5,477 nucleotides of DNA from Coriobacteriales bacterium. GTDB lineage: Bacteria > Actinomycetota > Coriobacteriia > Coriobacteriales > UBA8131. The notes beneath the pieces were generated by a model. It had not been told where the DNA came from. It saw nothing but the letters and a program-made list of their open reading frames with translations, and did not search any database. Both the position numbers and the translations under genes were made by a program. Location: the NCBI GenBank assembly GCA_031276475.1, contig JAISMZ010000259.1:1-5477 (forward strand), given 5' to 3'. Positions 1-5,319 of this stretch are shown here, one piece after another; the first letter of the stretch is position 1; every line of letters starts with the position of its first letter.

Positions 1-85
1 CCGTCCCCCTCGAGCCCCCTGGCCACCGCGCCCGGCACGCAGCCACCGCGCAAGCACCCGGCCATCACAACAGAAAGGCTGACCG
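1..85. other. GC- and proline-codon-rich flank upstream of coaBC
   Basis: This stretch is very C-rich. All three + frames are open for most of its length. One frame (from base 3) ends in a TGA at 87-89 that overlaps the coaBC ATG as ATGA, and another (from base 2) ends in a TGA at 80-82. Either could be the tail of an upstream gene in the same operon, but the translated residues are low complexity (mostly P, A, R, H, T) and I recognise no family. The third frame has no stop here and is probably not coding. The coaBC ribosome binding site (AAAGG at 74-78) lies in this stretch. Confidence 0.3.
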
Positions 86-1312
86 ATGAGCGAGAGCAAC
101 CAGAAGAGCAACCAGAAGACCATCCTGCTCGGCGTCACCGGCTCCGTGGCCGCCTACAAAGCCTGCGAGCTGGTGCGGACGCTGCAAAAGAGCGGACATC
201 GCGTAAAGGTGGTGATGACCCAGTACGGCTCGGAGTTCGTCTCACCGGCAATCTTTAAGGCGCTGACTAACGAGCCGGTGGCCATCAAGCTGGCCGACGA
301 CCCCGGCGCCCCCGTCCACCACATCTCGCTGGCCCGCGAGGCCGACATCTTCTGCATCGCGCCCTGCACCGCTAACGTGCTAAATAAATTAGCAAATGGA
401 GTGGCCGGTGACCTGCTGGCCACCACCGCGCTGGCCACCACCGCGCCTTTGCTGGTGGCTCCGGCGATGAACGTTGATATGTGGCGTAACCCCGTGACCC
501 AGGAATCAATCACCCGTCTGGAGGAGCGTGGTGTGCGCGTGATTCAACCCGAGGCCGGCTACCTGGCCTGCGGCGAGGAGGGGGAGGGCCGCCTGGCCCC
601 TGTGGAGCAGATCGTCGCCGCCATTGCCGAGGAGCTCGCCCGCCCCAGCGACCTGGCCGGCCGTCGCGTGATGGTAACCGCTGGCCCAACGCGGGAATTC
701 CTCGACCCGGTGCGCTTTATCTCCTCGCCTTCATCGGGGATGACCGGCTTTGCCATCGCCGCCGAGGCCGCCCGCCGTGGCGCCGAGGTAACGCTGATAA
801 CCGGCCCGGTCGCCCTGGCCAACCCGCCCGGCGTGCAGGTCCTGCGGGTGACCACCGCAAGCGAGATGCTGGTCGCCTGCCAGACGCCATTTGCCCTGGC
901 CGACGCGGCGGTCTTCTCGGCGGCAGTCTCGGATTTTCGCCCGGCCGCCTGCGCCGAGCAAAAGACCAAGAAAGGCGACGCCGTCTTGCAGGTTGAGCTG
1001 GTACACAACCCCGACATCCTGGCCACGCTGGCAGCCAACAAGAATGACACCTTCACAATAGGTTTCGCGGCCGAGACCAGCGACGTTTTGGCCAACGCCT
1101 GCGCCAAACTGGCCGCCAAGAACGCCGACCTGATAGTCGCCAACGACGTCTCCCTGCCCGACATCGGCTTTTCCAGCACCCAGAACAAGGTCTGGTTTGT
1201 CTCCGGTCCCAAAAAAACAGATGTGGAGGAGACCGGCGTAATTTCCAAACGCGAACTCGCCCGCCTGATCGTTGACCGCATCGTTGTGGCGCTTGGCCGC
1301 TTGCCCAGATGA
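86..1312 (+). CDS. coaBC: Bifunctional phosphopantothenoylcysteine decarboxylase / phosphopantothenate-cysteine ligase
   Basis: This cytoplasmic fusion enzyme makes 4'-phosphopantetheine for coenzyme A. The C-terminal CoaB half joins cysteine to 4'-phosphopantothenate using CTP, and the N-terminal FMN-dependent CoaC half decarboxylates the product. At 408 aa it is close to the E. coli length (406). Visible CoaC motifs are GVTGSVAAYK (16-25), the catalytic histidine in HHISLA (H79), PAMN (126-129) and ACGEEGEGRL with the catalytic cysteine C162. CoaB begins near residue 190 with VTAGPTRE..DPVRFIS (197-213), followed by SAAVSDFRPA (278-287), KTKK (293-296), NPDI, GFAAE (326-330) and ANDVS (352-356). 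The start is supported by AAAGG seven bases upstream. An oddity is that the segment after FIS reads SPSSGMTG where the family normally has N.SSGKMG, so an Asn (position S214) and a Lys (M219) are replaced. The N-terminus carries a duplicated SNQK. metF follows after 59 bases. The family assignment is secure; full ligase activity is less certain. Confidence 0.97.
   Translation: MSESNQKSNQKTILLGVTGSVAAYKACELVRTLQKSGHRVKVVMTQYGSEFVSPAIFKALTNEPVAIKLADDPGAPVHHISLAREADIFCIAPCTANVLNKLANGVAGDLLATTALATTAPLLVAPAMNVDMWRNPVTQESITRLEERGVRVIQPEAGYLACGEEGEGRLAPVEQIVAAIAEELARPSDLAGRRVMVTAGPTREFLDPVRFISSPSSGMTGFAIAAEAARRGAEVTLITGPVALANPPGVQVLRVTTASEMLVACQTPFALADAAVFSAAVSDFRPAACAEQKTKKGDAVLQVELVHNPDILATLAANKNDTFTIGFAAETSDVLANACAKLAAKNADLIVANDVSLPDIGFSSTQNKVWFVSGPKKTDVEETGVISKRELARLIVDRIVVALGRLPR
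95..118 (+). repeat. Perfect 12-bp tandem duplication in the coaBC 5' end
   Basis: AGCAACCAGAAG occurs twice back to back (95-106 and 107-118). It encodes SNQKSNQK in the non-conserved N-terminal tail before the first CoaC strand. The unit is a whole number of codons, so changes in copy number would alter tail length without a frameshift. This is seen directly; slippage as its origin is inferred. Confidence 0.85.
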
Positions 1313-1371
1313 AGCGTCCCCGCAATGATTGATCGGCGCCTCCCCAGAACAAAGGATAGAAGGCTGCAGTT

Positions 1372-2256
1372 ATGAGGACATCAGAATTATTTAAAACTAA
1401 GAAGGTTTTCTCTTTTGAGATATTCCCGCCCAAGCGGACTGCTCCGGTTGATATCATCTATCAGACGGTGGCGCAGCTGAGCGACCTGGCACCCGACTTC
1501 ATCAGCGTTACGTATGGGGCGGGCGGCAGTGAGAACAACACCGAGACGCTGCGGATAGCGCGAGCGGTGAAAAACGACTACGGTATCGAGAGCGTCGCGC
1601 ATCTGCCCAGCGTCAACCTGACACGGCGCGACGTGCTTAACCTGCTCGACGAGCTCAAGGCGGCCGGCATCAAGAACATACTCGCCTTGCGGGGCGATAT
1701 TAATCCCGATTTTGAACCCAGGAAGGAGTTCCATTACGCAAGCGATCTTATCTCTTTCATCAAGGAGAACGGCGACTTTCATCTGATTGGCGCCGCCTAC
1801 CCCGAAGGACATCGGGAATGTGCTAGCATCGAAGACGATATCCGCAACCTGAAGGCCAAGGTGGATGCGGGTGCCAGCCAGCTGATAACCCAGCTGTTTT
1901 TTGATAACGCTGTGTTTTACGCCTTCCGCGAGCGCGCGGCGCACGCGGGGATAGAGGTGCCCATCCAGGCAGGAATCATGCCGATTACCAACAAAAAGCA
2001 GCTCGAGCGGATGGCCACGCTGTGCGGCGCAGGCATACCGGGCAAACTGCGCTCCCTGCTCGATGCTTATGACGACGATCCGGACGGCCTGCTCGATGCC
2101 GGTATCGCCTATGCGATAGAACAGATAGGCGACCTGATGGCGCAGGGGACGGACGGTGTTCATCTCTACACGATGAACAACCCGGAGGTAGCCAGGCGGA
2201 TACACGCCTCCACCCACGAGCTGTTTGGCAGCGCCATTGCTATGCGAAGAGGTTAA
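1372..2256 (+). CDS. metF: 5,10-methylenetetrahydrofolate reductase
   Basis: This flavoprotein reduces 5,10-methylene-THF to 5-methyl-THF, which feeds methionine synthesis and, in acetogens, the methyl branch of the Wood-Ljungdahl pathway. The 294-aa length matches bacterial single-domain MetF. The motifs follow the TIM barrel in order: FSFEIFPPK (13-21) with catalytic E16, FISVTYGAGGS (43-53), VAHLPSVNLT (75-84), LALRGDINP (104-112) with the folate-binding Asp at D109, GAAYPEGH (140-147), LITQLFFDN (171-179), QAGIMPI (199-205) and VHLYTMNNPE (263-272). AGAAGG at 1358-1363, eight bases before the ATG, supports the start. It lies 59 bases after coaBC with no clear terminator between them. No metH, metV or acs genes are in view, so methionine supply versus acetogenesis cannot be decided. 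The C-terminal tail after HELF is short and unremarkable. Confidence 0.96.
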   Translation: MRTSELFKTKKVFSFEIFPPKRTAPVDIIYQTVAQLSDLAPDFISVTYGAGGSENNTETLRIARAVKNDYGIESVAHLPSVNLTRRDVLNLLDELKAAGIKNILALRGDINPDFEPRKEFHYASDLISFIKENGDFHLIGAAYPEGHRECASIEDDIRNLKAKVDAGASQLITQLFFDNAVFYAFRERAAHAGIEVPIQAGIMPITNKKQLERMATLCGAGIPGKLRSLLDAYDDDPDGLLDAGIAYAIEQIGDLMAQGTDGVHLYTMNNPEVARRIHASTHELFGSAIAMRRG

Positions 2257-2468
2257 ACGGCTGCTGACGAGCTGTTCGCAGAAGCGCTATACCGACCACA
2301 AGATGGTGTGCAATGAATAAATCGGTACTTCCTTTAAGCCACGAGCAGGACGGCGGGGATATAATTTTGAGTTGTCATGCGTCGGGATATGGAATCGATC
2401 TTAGAATCAGTTAACCTCGAACCTACCCATAAATTTGCACGTTATGACAGAGAAGGAAATGACGTCAA
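2257..2468 (+). promoter_or_regulatory. Intergenic region with a candidate promoter for the 82-aa gene and rpoN
   Basis: This 212-base gap is more AT-rich than the genes on either side. A consensus -10 hexamer TATAAT lies at 2360-2365, but 16-18 bases upstream there is no good -35, only A/C-rich sequence around 2336-2342. A second AT-rich patch (TAGAAT near 2402) also lacks a -35. I see no stem followed by a T-run that would end metF transcription. A tiny ORF (ATG 2444, stop TGA 2480-2482, 12 codons) overlaps the start of the next gene in another frame and is probably incidental. Confidence 0.3.
2460..2467. promoter_or_regulatory. 8-bp perfect palindrome TGACGTCA at the start of the 82-aa gene
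   Basis: TGACGTCA is self-complementary and sits between the Shine-Dalgarno-like GAAGGAA (2452-2458) and the ATG at 2469. A dimeric DNA-binding protein could use it as an operator, including autoregulation if the 82-aa product binds DNA. An 8-bp palindrome can also arise by chance; there is only one copy and its symmetry does not extend further. Confidence 0.2.
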
Positions 2469-2717
2469 ATGACCGAACTTGAATTCAGGAACATCACGGC
2501 AACTCCCGACGATCCCGTTGCTCAGTGGGGCGTTGAGGGCATCCTGACCTGCCTGGAGCGCGGCCATCTGAAGCAGTGGCGCAAGCTGGCTCGCGCATTG
2601 CACGACGACAACGACGGAGTTGTCCGGCAGAACCTGTTCGTTGTCCTGACGATGCTGGAGCGGCAAAACGGGGTCGCCAAGGTGTTCAGGAACCTGGTGC
2701 AGGCTGGCGCGGCGTAG
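2469..2717 (+). CDS. Small protein of unknown function, possibly antitoxin-like or helix-turn-helix
   Basis: This 82-aa soluble, helix-rich protein has no signal peptide or membrane segment. Visible landmarks are DPVAQWGVEGILTCLERG (15-32), W38 followed by KLARALHDDNDGVV (39-52), and a C-terminal NGVAKVFRNLV. The pattern DPV..W..EGIL..LERG....W..L...L.DD..G.V resembles small actinobacterial proteins that I recall as putative antitoxins or DNA-binding regulators; this is memory and was not searched. No toxin-like partner adjoins it: metF lies upstream and rpoN follows 57 bases later, so it may be an orphan or act on rpoN expression. GAAGGAA ending ten bases before the ATG is an acceptable ribosome binding site. 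Codon composition matches the neighbouring GC-rich genes, arguing for a real resident gene. The function is not established. Confidence 0.72.
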   Translation: MTELEFRNITATPDDPVAQWGVEGILTCLERGHLKQWRKLARALHDDNDGVVRQNLFVVLTMLERQNGVAKVFRNLVQAGAA

Positions 2718-2761
2718 GGGTTCTTTCGCTGTTTGTCTCGGTATGCTATCATCCCTCTTAC

Positions 2762-2767
2762 AGGAGG
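2762..2767 (+). promoter_or_regulatory. Shine-Dalgarno that fixes the rpoN start
   Basis: AGGAGG lies seven bases before the ATG at 2775. The longer in-frame possibility from 2733 would place this motif inside the coding sequence and add 14 residues (beginning MSRYAIIP) ahead of the conserved region I, where sigma-54 proteins normally have none. The start at 2775 is therefore preferred. Confidence 0.85.
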
Positions 2768-2774
2768 TGCCATC

Positions 2775-4166
2775 ATGCAGCTTCGTACCGAAACAGCCCC
2801 GCAGCTCCAAACCGGCGTCCGTTTGGGAATCGAGGCCCAGACCGTAGTCGGTCTGCTCGGCATGTCCTCGCTGGAGCTCAGCGAGTTTGTGCAGAACAGC
2901 CTGGAACAAAACCCCTTTTTGGAGGAGGCCGAGCAGACCCGCTGCAAGCATCCGCTGGACGGGCGCGAGCTTTTACGTCAGGCGGGAGATCCCTTCGGCG
3001 CGAGCCGGCAGATGAAGCGCCAGGGCACCCGCGATGTTGCCAGTGAGGAGTTTCAGCGACGGCTCTACGACCAGGCTGCCGCACAGGCAAAGACCATCGA
3101 GGAAGCAATCTGCGAGCAGATGGATTTGGAGTTGGCCGACCCGCGCAATCGTGCGATCAGCCACTACATTGCCGGCAGCATCGACGCCGCGGGTTATCTA
3201 CGAGCCAGCGACGAGGAGATAGCCGAGGCCCTGGGCGTGGAGGTGGCGCGGGTGCAGCGGATAGTCAGGGCGATTCAGGCCGGGCAACCCGCGGGCATCG
3301 CCGCCCGCGACCTGGCGGAGCGTCTGTTGCTGCAACTGGAGCGGATAGGCGAGGACACGGAGCTGGCCCGGTGCCTGATTGGCGGCAATCTTTATGATCT
3401 GGCTGCAGGCAAAATAACGGCGGTGGCGAGCGCCTGCAAGGCTTCTGCGGCCGAAGTCCAGCAGGTATTGGACACGATTCGCAGCCTCGACCCGCATCCC
3501 GAGGCCGGCTTTTTCACCGATACCAGTACGGTTATCTACCCGGAGATAATGGTACGCCCTACTCCAGAAGGCATTACGGTAACGCTTCAGGATTACTATC
3601 TTCCCGAGATCAGTGTAAACGAGGCATATGTCGGCATTGCTCAGGGGCGCGCTCTTGACAAGCAGACCTCCACGTACCTGCGCAAGCAGCTGAAGGCCGC
3701 CCAGGCGCTGATAAAAGGTATCGAGCAGCGCAAACAGACGCTGATCCGGATAAGCTCGGCCGTCGTCTATTACCAGGAGGAGTTCTTTCGCCACGGCGGT
3801 GTTCAGCGCCTGCGGCCGCTGACCATGGCCCAGGTTGCCGAGCGGGCCGAGGTTCACGAGTCAACGGTTAGCCGCGTAGCCAGAAACTCCTGGCTGCAAA
3901 CCCCGTTTGGCGTCTACAGCCTGCGCTTCTTCTTCATCTCCACTGCGGTGCACGGCGCATCTGCCCCCGACGGCGACGTCTCCTCTCAGGCCATCAAGGC
4001 GAAGATCCGGGAGCTTGTGGAGCACGAGGACCCTCACCAGCCACTCAGCGATCAGGATATCTGCGATGCCCTGACGCGCCAGGACTTGAGCATATCCCGG
4101 CGCACGGTAAACAAATACCGCAAGGCTCTGAATATCCCCGCGCAGGCCCAGCGTCGGCGGTACTGA
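2775..4166 (+). CDS. rpoN: RNA polymerase sigma-54 factor
   Basis: Sigma-54 directs RNA polymerase to -24/-12 promoters and needs an AAA+ enhancer-binding activator to open DNA. With the start at 2775 it has 463 aa, normal for the family. Region I (about 1-50) carries the Leu/Gln-rich activator-contact sequence ending QNSLEQNPFLEE (40-51). A short, variable acidic/basic linker follows (52-95). The core-binding domain (about 100-240) includes GYLR (140-143), QPAGIAARDLAERLLLQL (171-188) and a SLDPHPEAGF motif (237-246). The DNA-binding part includes LTMAQVAERAEVHESTVSRV (349-368), LQTPFGVYSLRFFF (374-387), and an RpoN box reading SRRTVNKYRK (441-450) against the consensus ARRTVAKYRE. It lies 57 bases after the small gene and probably shares its transcript. 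The common proteobacterial neighbours (lptB, hpf, ptsN) are missing, and no enhancer-binding protein is in view. Confidence 0.97.
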   Translation: MQLRTETAPQLQTGVRLGIEAQTVVGLLGMSSLELSEFVQNSLEQNPFLEEAEQTRCKHPLDGRELLRQAGDPFGASRQMKRQGTRDVASEEFQRRLYDQAAAQAKTIEEAICEQMDLELADPRNRAISHYIAGSIDAAGYLRASDEEIAEALGVEVARVQRIVRAIQAGQPAGIAARDLAERLLLQLERIGEDTELARCLIGGNLYDLAAGKITAVASACKASAAEVQQVLDTIRSLDPHPEAGFFTDTSTVIYPEIMVRPTPEGITVTLQDYYLPEISVNEAYVGIAQGRALDKQTSTYLRKQLKAAQALIKGIEQRKQTLIRISSAVVYYQEEFFRHGGVQRLRPLTMAQVAERAEVHESTVSRVARNSWLQTPFGVYSLRFFFISTAVHGASAPDGDVSSQAIKAKIRELVEHEDPHQPLSDQDICDALTRQDLSISRRTVNKYRKALNIPAQAQRRRY

Positions 4167-4443
4167 GGCGCCAGCCGTGGGAGAGGGCACATCCCCAACT
4201 AACAAAAGTGAGCGTGTTTTTTTAGCTGGAAACCTCGTCTGCCAGAGGCTGCTGTCGCTGAAGTAGTTGCTCCAAAAGGCATGGAATCATACGGTAGGAC
4301 AGGCGAACAACAGTACCTAAGACATTCACCGCATCTATAACACGATGTTCGAAGCGATGAGGTTGCGCTGTGACACGGCCGCCTATTTTTTGGCGAAGTG
4401 CAAATCTCGTCAGCAAGACAAACCACAAACGGTTACAATTAGC
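4167..4443. other. Gene-poor region after rpoN, marking the composition change
   Basis: There is no convincing gene here. A run of seven T occurs at 4217-4223, but I find no GC stem directly before it, so it is not a credible intrinsic terminator for rpoN. GC content falls through this stretch. A -10-like TACAAT sits at 4434-4439 without a good -35. If used, transcription would begin near 4446, almost exactly at the left foot of the hairpin at 4444. A short minus-strand reading frame covering part of this stretch is listed separately. Confidence 0.5.
4222..4428 (-). other. Possible gene remnant on the minus strand, unrecognised
   Basis: A 68-codon minus-strand frame reads from a TTG at 4428 to a TAA at 4222. 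Its residues (for example GGRVTAQPHRFEHRVIDAV, then CLLEQLLQRQQPLADEV) are protein-like, with Leu/Gln-rich helical character. It has no ATG start and no clear ribosome binding site, and the frame is closed by a stop a few codons before the TTG. I do not recognise a family. It could be a decayed end of a mobile-element or accessory gene, or a chance frame. Confidence 0.15.
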
Positions 4444-4463
4444 GTTGCCAAATCACAAAGCGG
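4420..4463 (+). repeat. Pair of imperfect direct repeats (AAAYCACAAA-CGG)
   Basis: AAACCACAAACGG (4420-4432) and AAATCACAAAGCGG (4450-4463) differ by one substitution and one inserted G. The second copy is the left arm of the outer hairpin stem. The first copy, extended to 4419-4429, is an exact 11-base reverse complement of 4538-4548. Both copies can therefore pair with the same right arm, and the pairings exclude each other. Confidence 0.7.
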
Positions 4464-4553
4464 CTCCTGCAAGGATTCCGCATAAGAAATTTCATGCAGA
4501 AGGACATCTGCCTTCTAAGAAATTTCTTGTGAATCTCTTTGTGGTTTGGCGAC
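4444..4553 (+). repeat. 110-base nested inverted repeat, candidate structured RNA or MITE-like element
   Basis: Four sets of complementary arms nest in order. The outer arms 4444-4460 and 4537-4553 pair over 17 positions, with two G-U (T4453-G4544 and T4446-G4551). GGATTC (4473-4478) pairs with 4531-4536 with one G-U. AAGAAATTTC (4484-4493) pairs perfectly with GAAATTTCTT (4519-4528). AGAAGG (4498-4503) pairs with CCTTCT (4511-4516) around a seven-base loop. Bulges fall mostly on the left arm (12 bases at 4461-4472). The two wobbles in the outer stem would be A-C mismatches in a minus-strand RNA, so a + strand RNA folds better. There is no T-run after it, so it is not a standard terminator. 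It could be a small non-coding RNA, a leader element for the next gene, or a miniature inverted-repeat element; the sequence alone does not decide. Confidence 0.7.
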
Positions 4554-4571
4554 CGTAGCGGATGTCCTTCT
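4498..4571 (+). repeat. 14-bp inverted repeat linking the hairpin tip to the downstream ATG region
   Basis: AGAAGGACATCTGC (4498-4511) is the reverse complement of GCGGATGTCCTTCT (4558-4571) at 13 of 14 positions, and the exception is a G-U pair in RNA. The left arm includes the apical stem and loop of the 4444-4553 hairpin. The right arm covers the ATG at 4562. Forming this pairing requires opening the apical AGAAGG/CCTTCT stem, so two alternative folds are possible. Confidence 0.65.
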
Positions 4572-4623
4572 TCTTGCTTGCCAGACCAACACACGCGAAG
4601 CCATCCGCTTTCCATTTTCTATC

Positions 4624-4631
4624 GGGAAGGG
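4624..4631 (+). promoter_or_regulatory. Purine-rich ribosome binding site supporting the GTG start at 4640
   Basis: GGGAAGGG ends eight bases before the in-frame GTG at 4640. The alternative ATG at 4562 has only AGCGG directly before it and no purine-rich motif at the right distance. Confidence 0.5.
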
Positions 4632-4639
4632 CTGTCGTT

Positions 4640-5236
4640 GTGTCCACTGAATCTGGCTTATTGTTAGTCATCGCATTTGTTGAGGCATTCAGCGCTCTCA
4701 TTGTTAGTTTGTTTGGTTACAGGTCGAACAAGAGGCTTGCTGAATTAAAGAGCAGCTATGACAAAAAGGCCGAATCGCATCGAAGTAATCTCGAATCCAA
4801 AAACTACATCAGCCGGGCGCGCTTTGATATGGAGTTTGAAGTTTATGGCAGACTCTCAAGGTCATTTTTCGATTTAAATAAAGATGTTTGTACCATGATA
4901 CCACCGCGTCTCATAGGTGTAAGTGATGATGCAGGTGAACAATACGAGAGAGAGAAGGGATATTTTAATAGCGCAGCGAAAAGTCTCGGGATAGCCCAAG
5001 ACTCATTGCATTACAACGGTGCCTTCATCTCTGAGTATCTCTTCGACAAGTACGATGAGGTATTGCAGCTGTGCGATTTGCAGATAACCCTTTTTGCGCT
5101 TCATCTTAATAAAACCGATAGGCATCGACTCCAGTTCGAAGATTATGACCGCTCGATCGATATAAACAATAAAATTCGTGATTTGCAAAGAGATGTTCGT
5201 AGACATTTGATATCTCTGCCACAAAAAGTCGTATAA
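4640..5236 (+). CDS. Single-pass membrane-anchored protein of unknown function
   Basis: From the GTG at 4640 the product is 198 aa; from the ATG at 4562 it would be 224 aa. The GTG is preferred because a ribosome binding site precedes it and because the extra 26 residues (MSFFLLARP onward) look unstructured. Residues 6-26 form a hydrophobic segment (GLLLVIAFVEAFSALIVSLFG) with one buried Glu. YRSNKR follows, so the positive-inside rule places the C-terminal domain in the cytoplasm. Residues 31-55 are charged and could form a helical linker or short coiled coil. The rest (about 56-190) is soluble and helix-rich, with YISRARFDMEFEVYGRLSRS (56-75), a DVCTMIP motif (82-88) and a basic tail (DVRRH). 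It recalls small anchored proteins of unknown function from accessory regions of gut and anaerobic bacteria; I cannot name the family. Codon use is AT-rich, unlike coaBC to rpoN, suggesting transfer. Two small ORFs follow closely. Confidence 0.82.
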   Translation: MSTESGLLLVIAFVEAFSALIVSLFGYRSNKRLAELKSSYDKKAESHRSNLESKNYISRARFDMEFEVYGRLSRSFFDLNKDVCTMIPPRLIGVSDDAGEQYEREKGYFNSAAKSLGIAQDSLHYNGAFISEYLFDKYDEVLQLCDLQITLFALHLNKTDRHRLQFEDYDRSIDINNKIRDLQRDVRRHLISLPQKVV

Positions 5237-5243
5237 AGTTTAA

Positions 5244-5249
5244 AGGAGG
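5244..5249 (+). promoter_or_regulatory. Consensus Shine-Dalgarno before the 21-codon ORF
   Basis: AGGAGG lies within TTTAAAGGAGGAAAT, eight bases after the stop of the membrane-protein gene and four bases before the ATG at 5254. It is one of the two strongest ribosome binding sites in the window, which argues that the short ORF behind it is translated. Confidence 0.7.
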
Positions 5250-5253
5250 AAAT

Positions 5254-5319
5254 ATGAGCAACAACATGGAATTGCAATGCGCAGGAATGAAGATTGGAGT
5301 GAACAATGGCAGCGTGTAG
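5254..5319 (+). CDS. 21-residue small protein or translated leader ORF
   Basis: ATG at 5254 to TAG at 5317-5319 encodes MSNNMELQCAGMKIGVNNGSV. A consensus AGGAGG stands four bases upstream, and the ORF begins 17 bases after the preceding stop codon. It overlaps the next gene (ATG 5306) by 14 bases in a different frame. This suggests translational coupling, in which ribosomes finishing this ORF restart on the downstream GGAG and ATG. It has no membrane segment and one Cys. It may be a genuine small protein, a coupling leader, or the start of a gene broken by a frameshift, although no later part of this frame continues a protein. Confidence 0.45.
   Translation: MSNNMELQCAGMKIGVNNGSV

Noticed and set aside
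416..445. Perfect 15-bp tandem repeat (CTGGCCACCACCGCG twice) inside coaBC encoding LATTALATTA
   Set aside because: Recalled CoaC homologues have the same length here with a similar alternating Leu/Ala/Thr pattern, so it is not an inserted duplication but convergent codon use in a conserved helix.
559..1281. Long minus-strand open frame opposite coaBC
   Set aside because: It is a shadow of a GC-rich gene. The translation is Ser/Arg/Ala-rich with no family resemblance, and the + strand gene is secure.
1387..2217. 276-codon minus-strand open frame opposite metF
   Set aside because: It lies wholly antisense to a clearly identified MetF, with no ribosome binding site or recognisable domain.
2444..2482. 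12-codon leader ORF (MTEKEMTSNDRT) overlapping the start of the 82-aa gene
   Set aside because: It has no ribosome binding site of its own, and nothing in the peptide suggests attenuation. It is most likely incidental.
2733..2774. Extended rpoN start 14 codons upstream
   Set aside because: The AGGAGG at 2762-2767 would lie inside the coding sequence, and the added residues precede a region I that normally begins the protein.
3198..3857. 219-codon minus-strand open frame opposite rpoN
   Set aside because: It is antisense to conserved sigma-54 regions; composition alone explains it.
4167..4224. Intrinsic terminator for rpoN at the run of seven T (4217-4223)
   Set aside because: No GC-rich stem directly precedes the T-run; AACAAAAGTGAGCGTG does not form one.
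4370..4558. 62-codon + strand open frame across the inverted repeat
   Set aside because: It has no ribosome binding site, a basic and low-complexity translation, and it runs through the paired arms, so it is better explained as non-coding.
4381..4561. Sigma-54 (-24/-12) promoter around TGGCGAAGTGC or TTTGGCGACCGTAGC
   Set aside because: The GG and GC dinucleotides are separated by fewer than the required ten bases in both cases.
4430..4571. Integron attC recombination site as an explanation for the hairpin
   Set aside because: The arms lack the GTTRRRY / RYYYAAC core motifs at their ends, and no integrase is in view.
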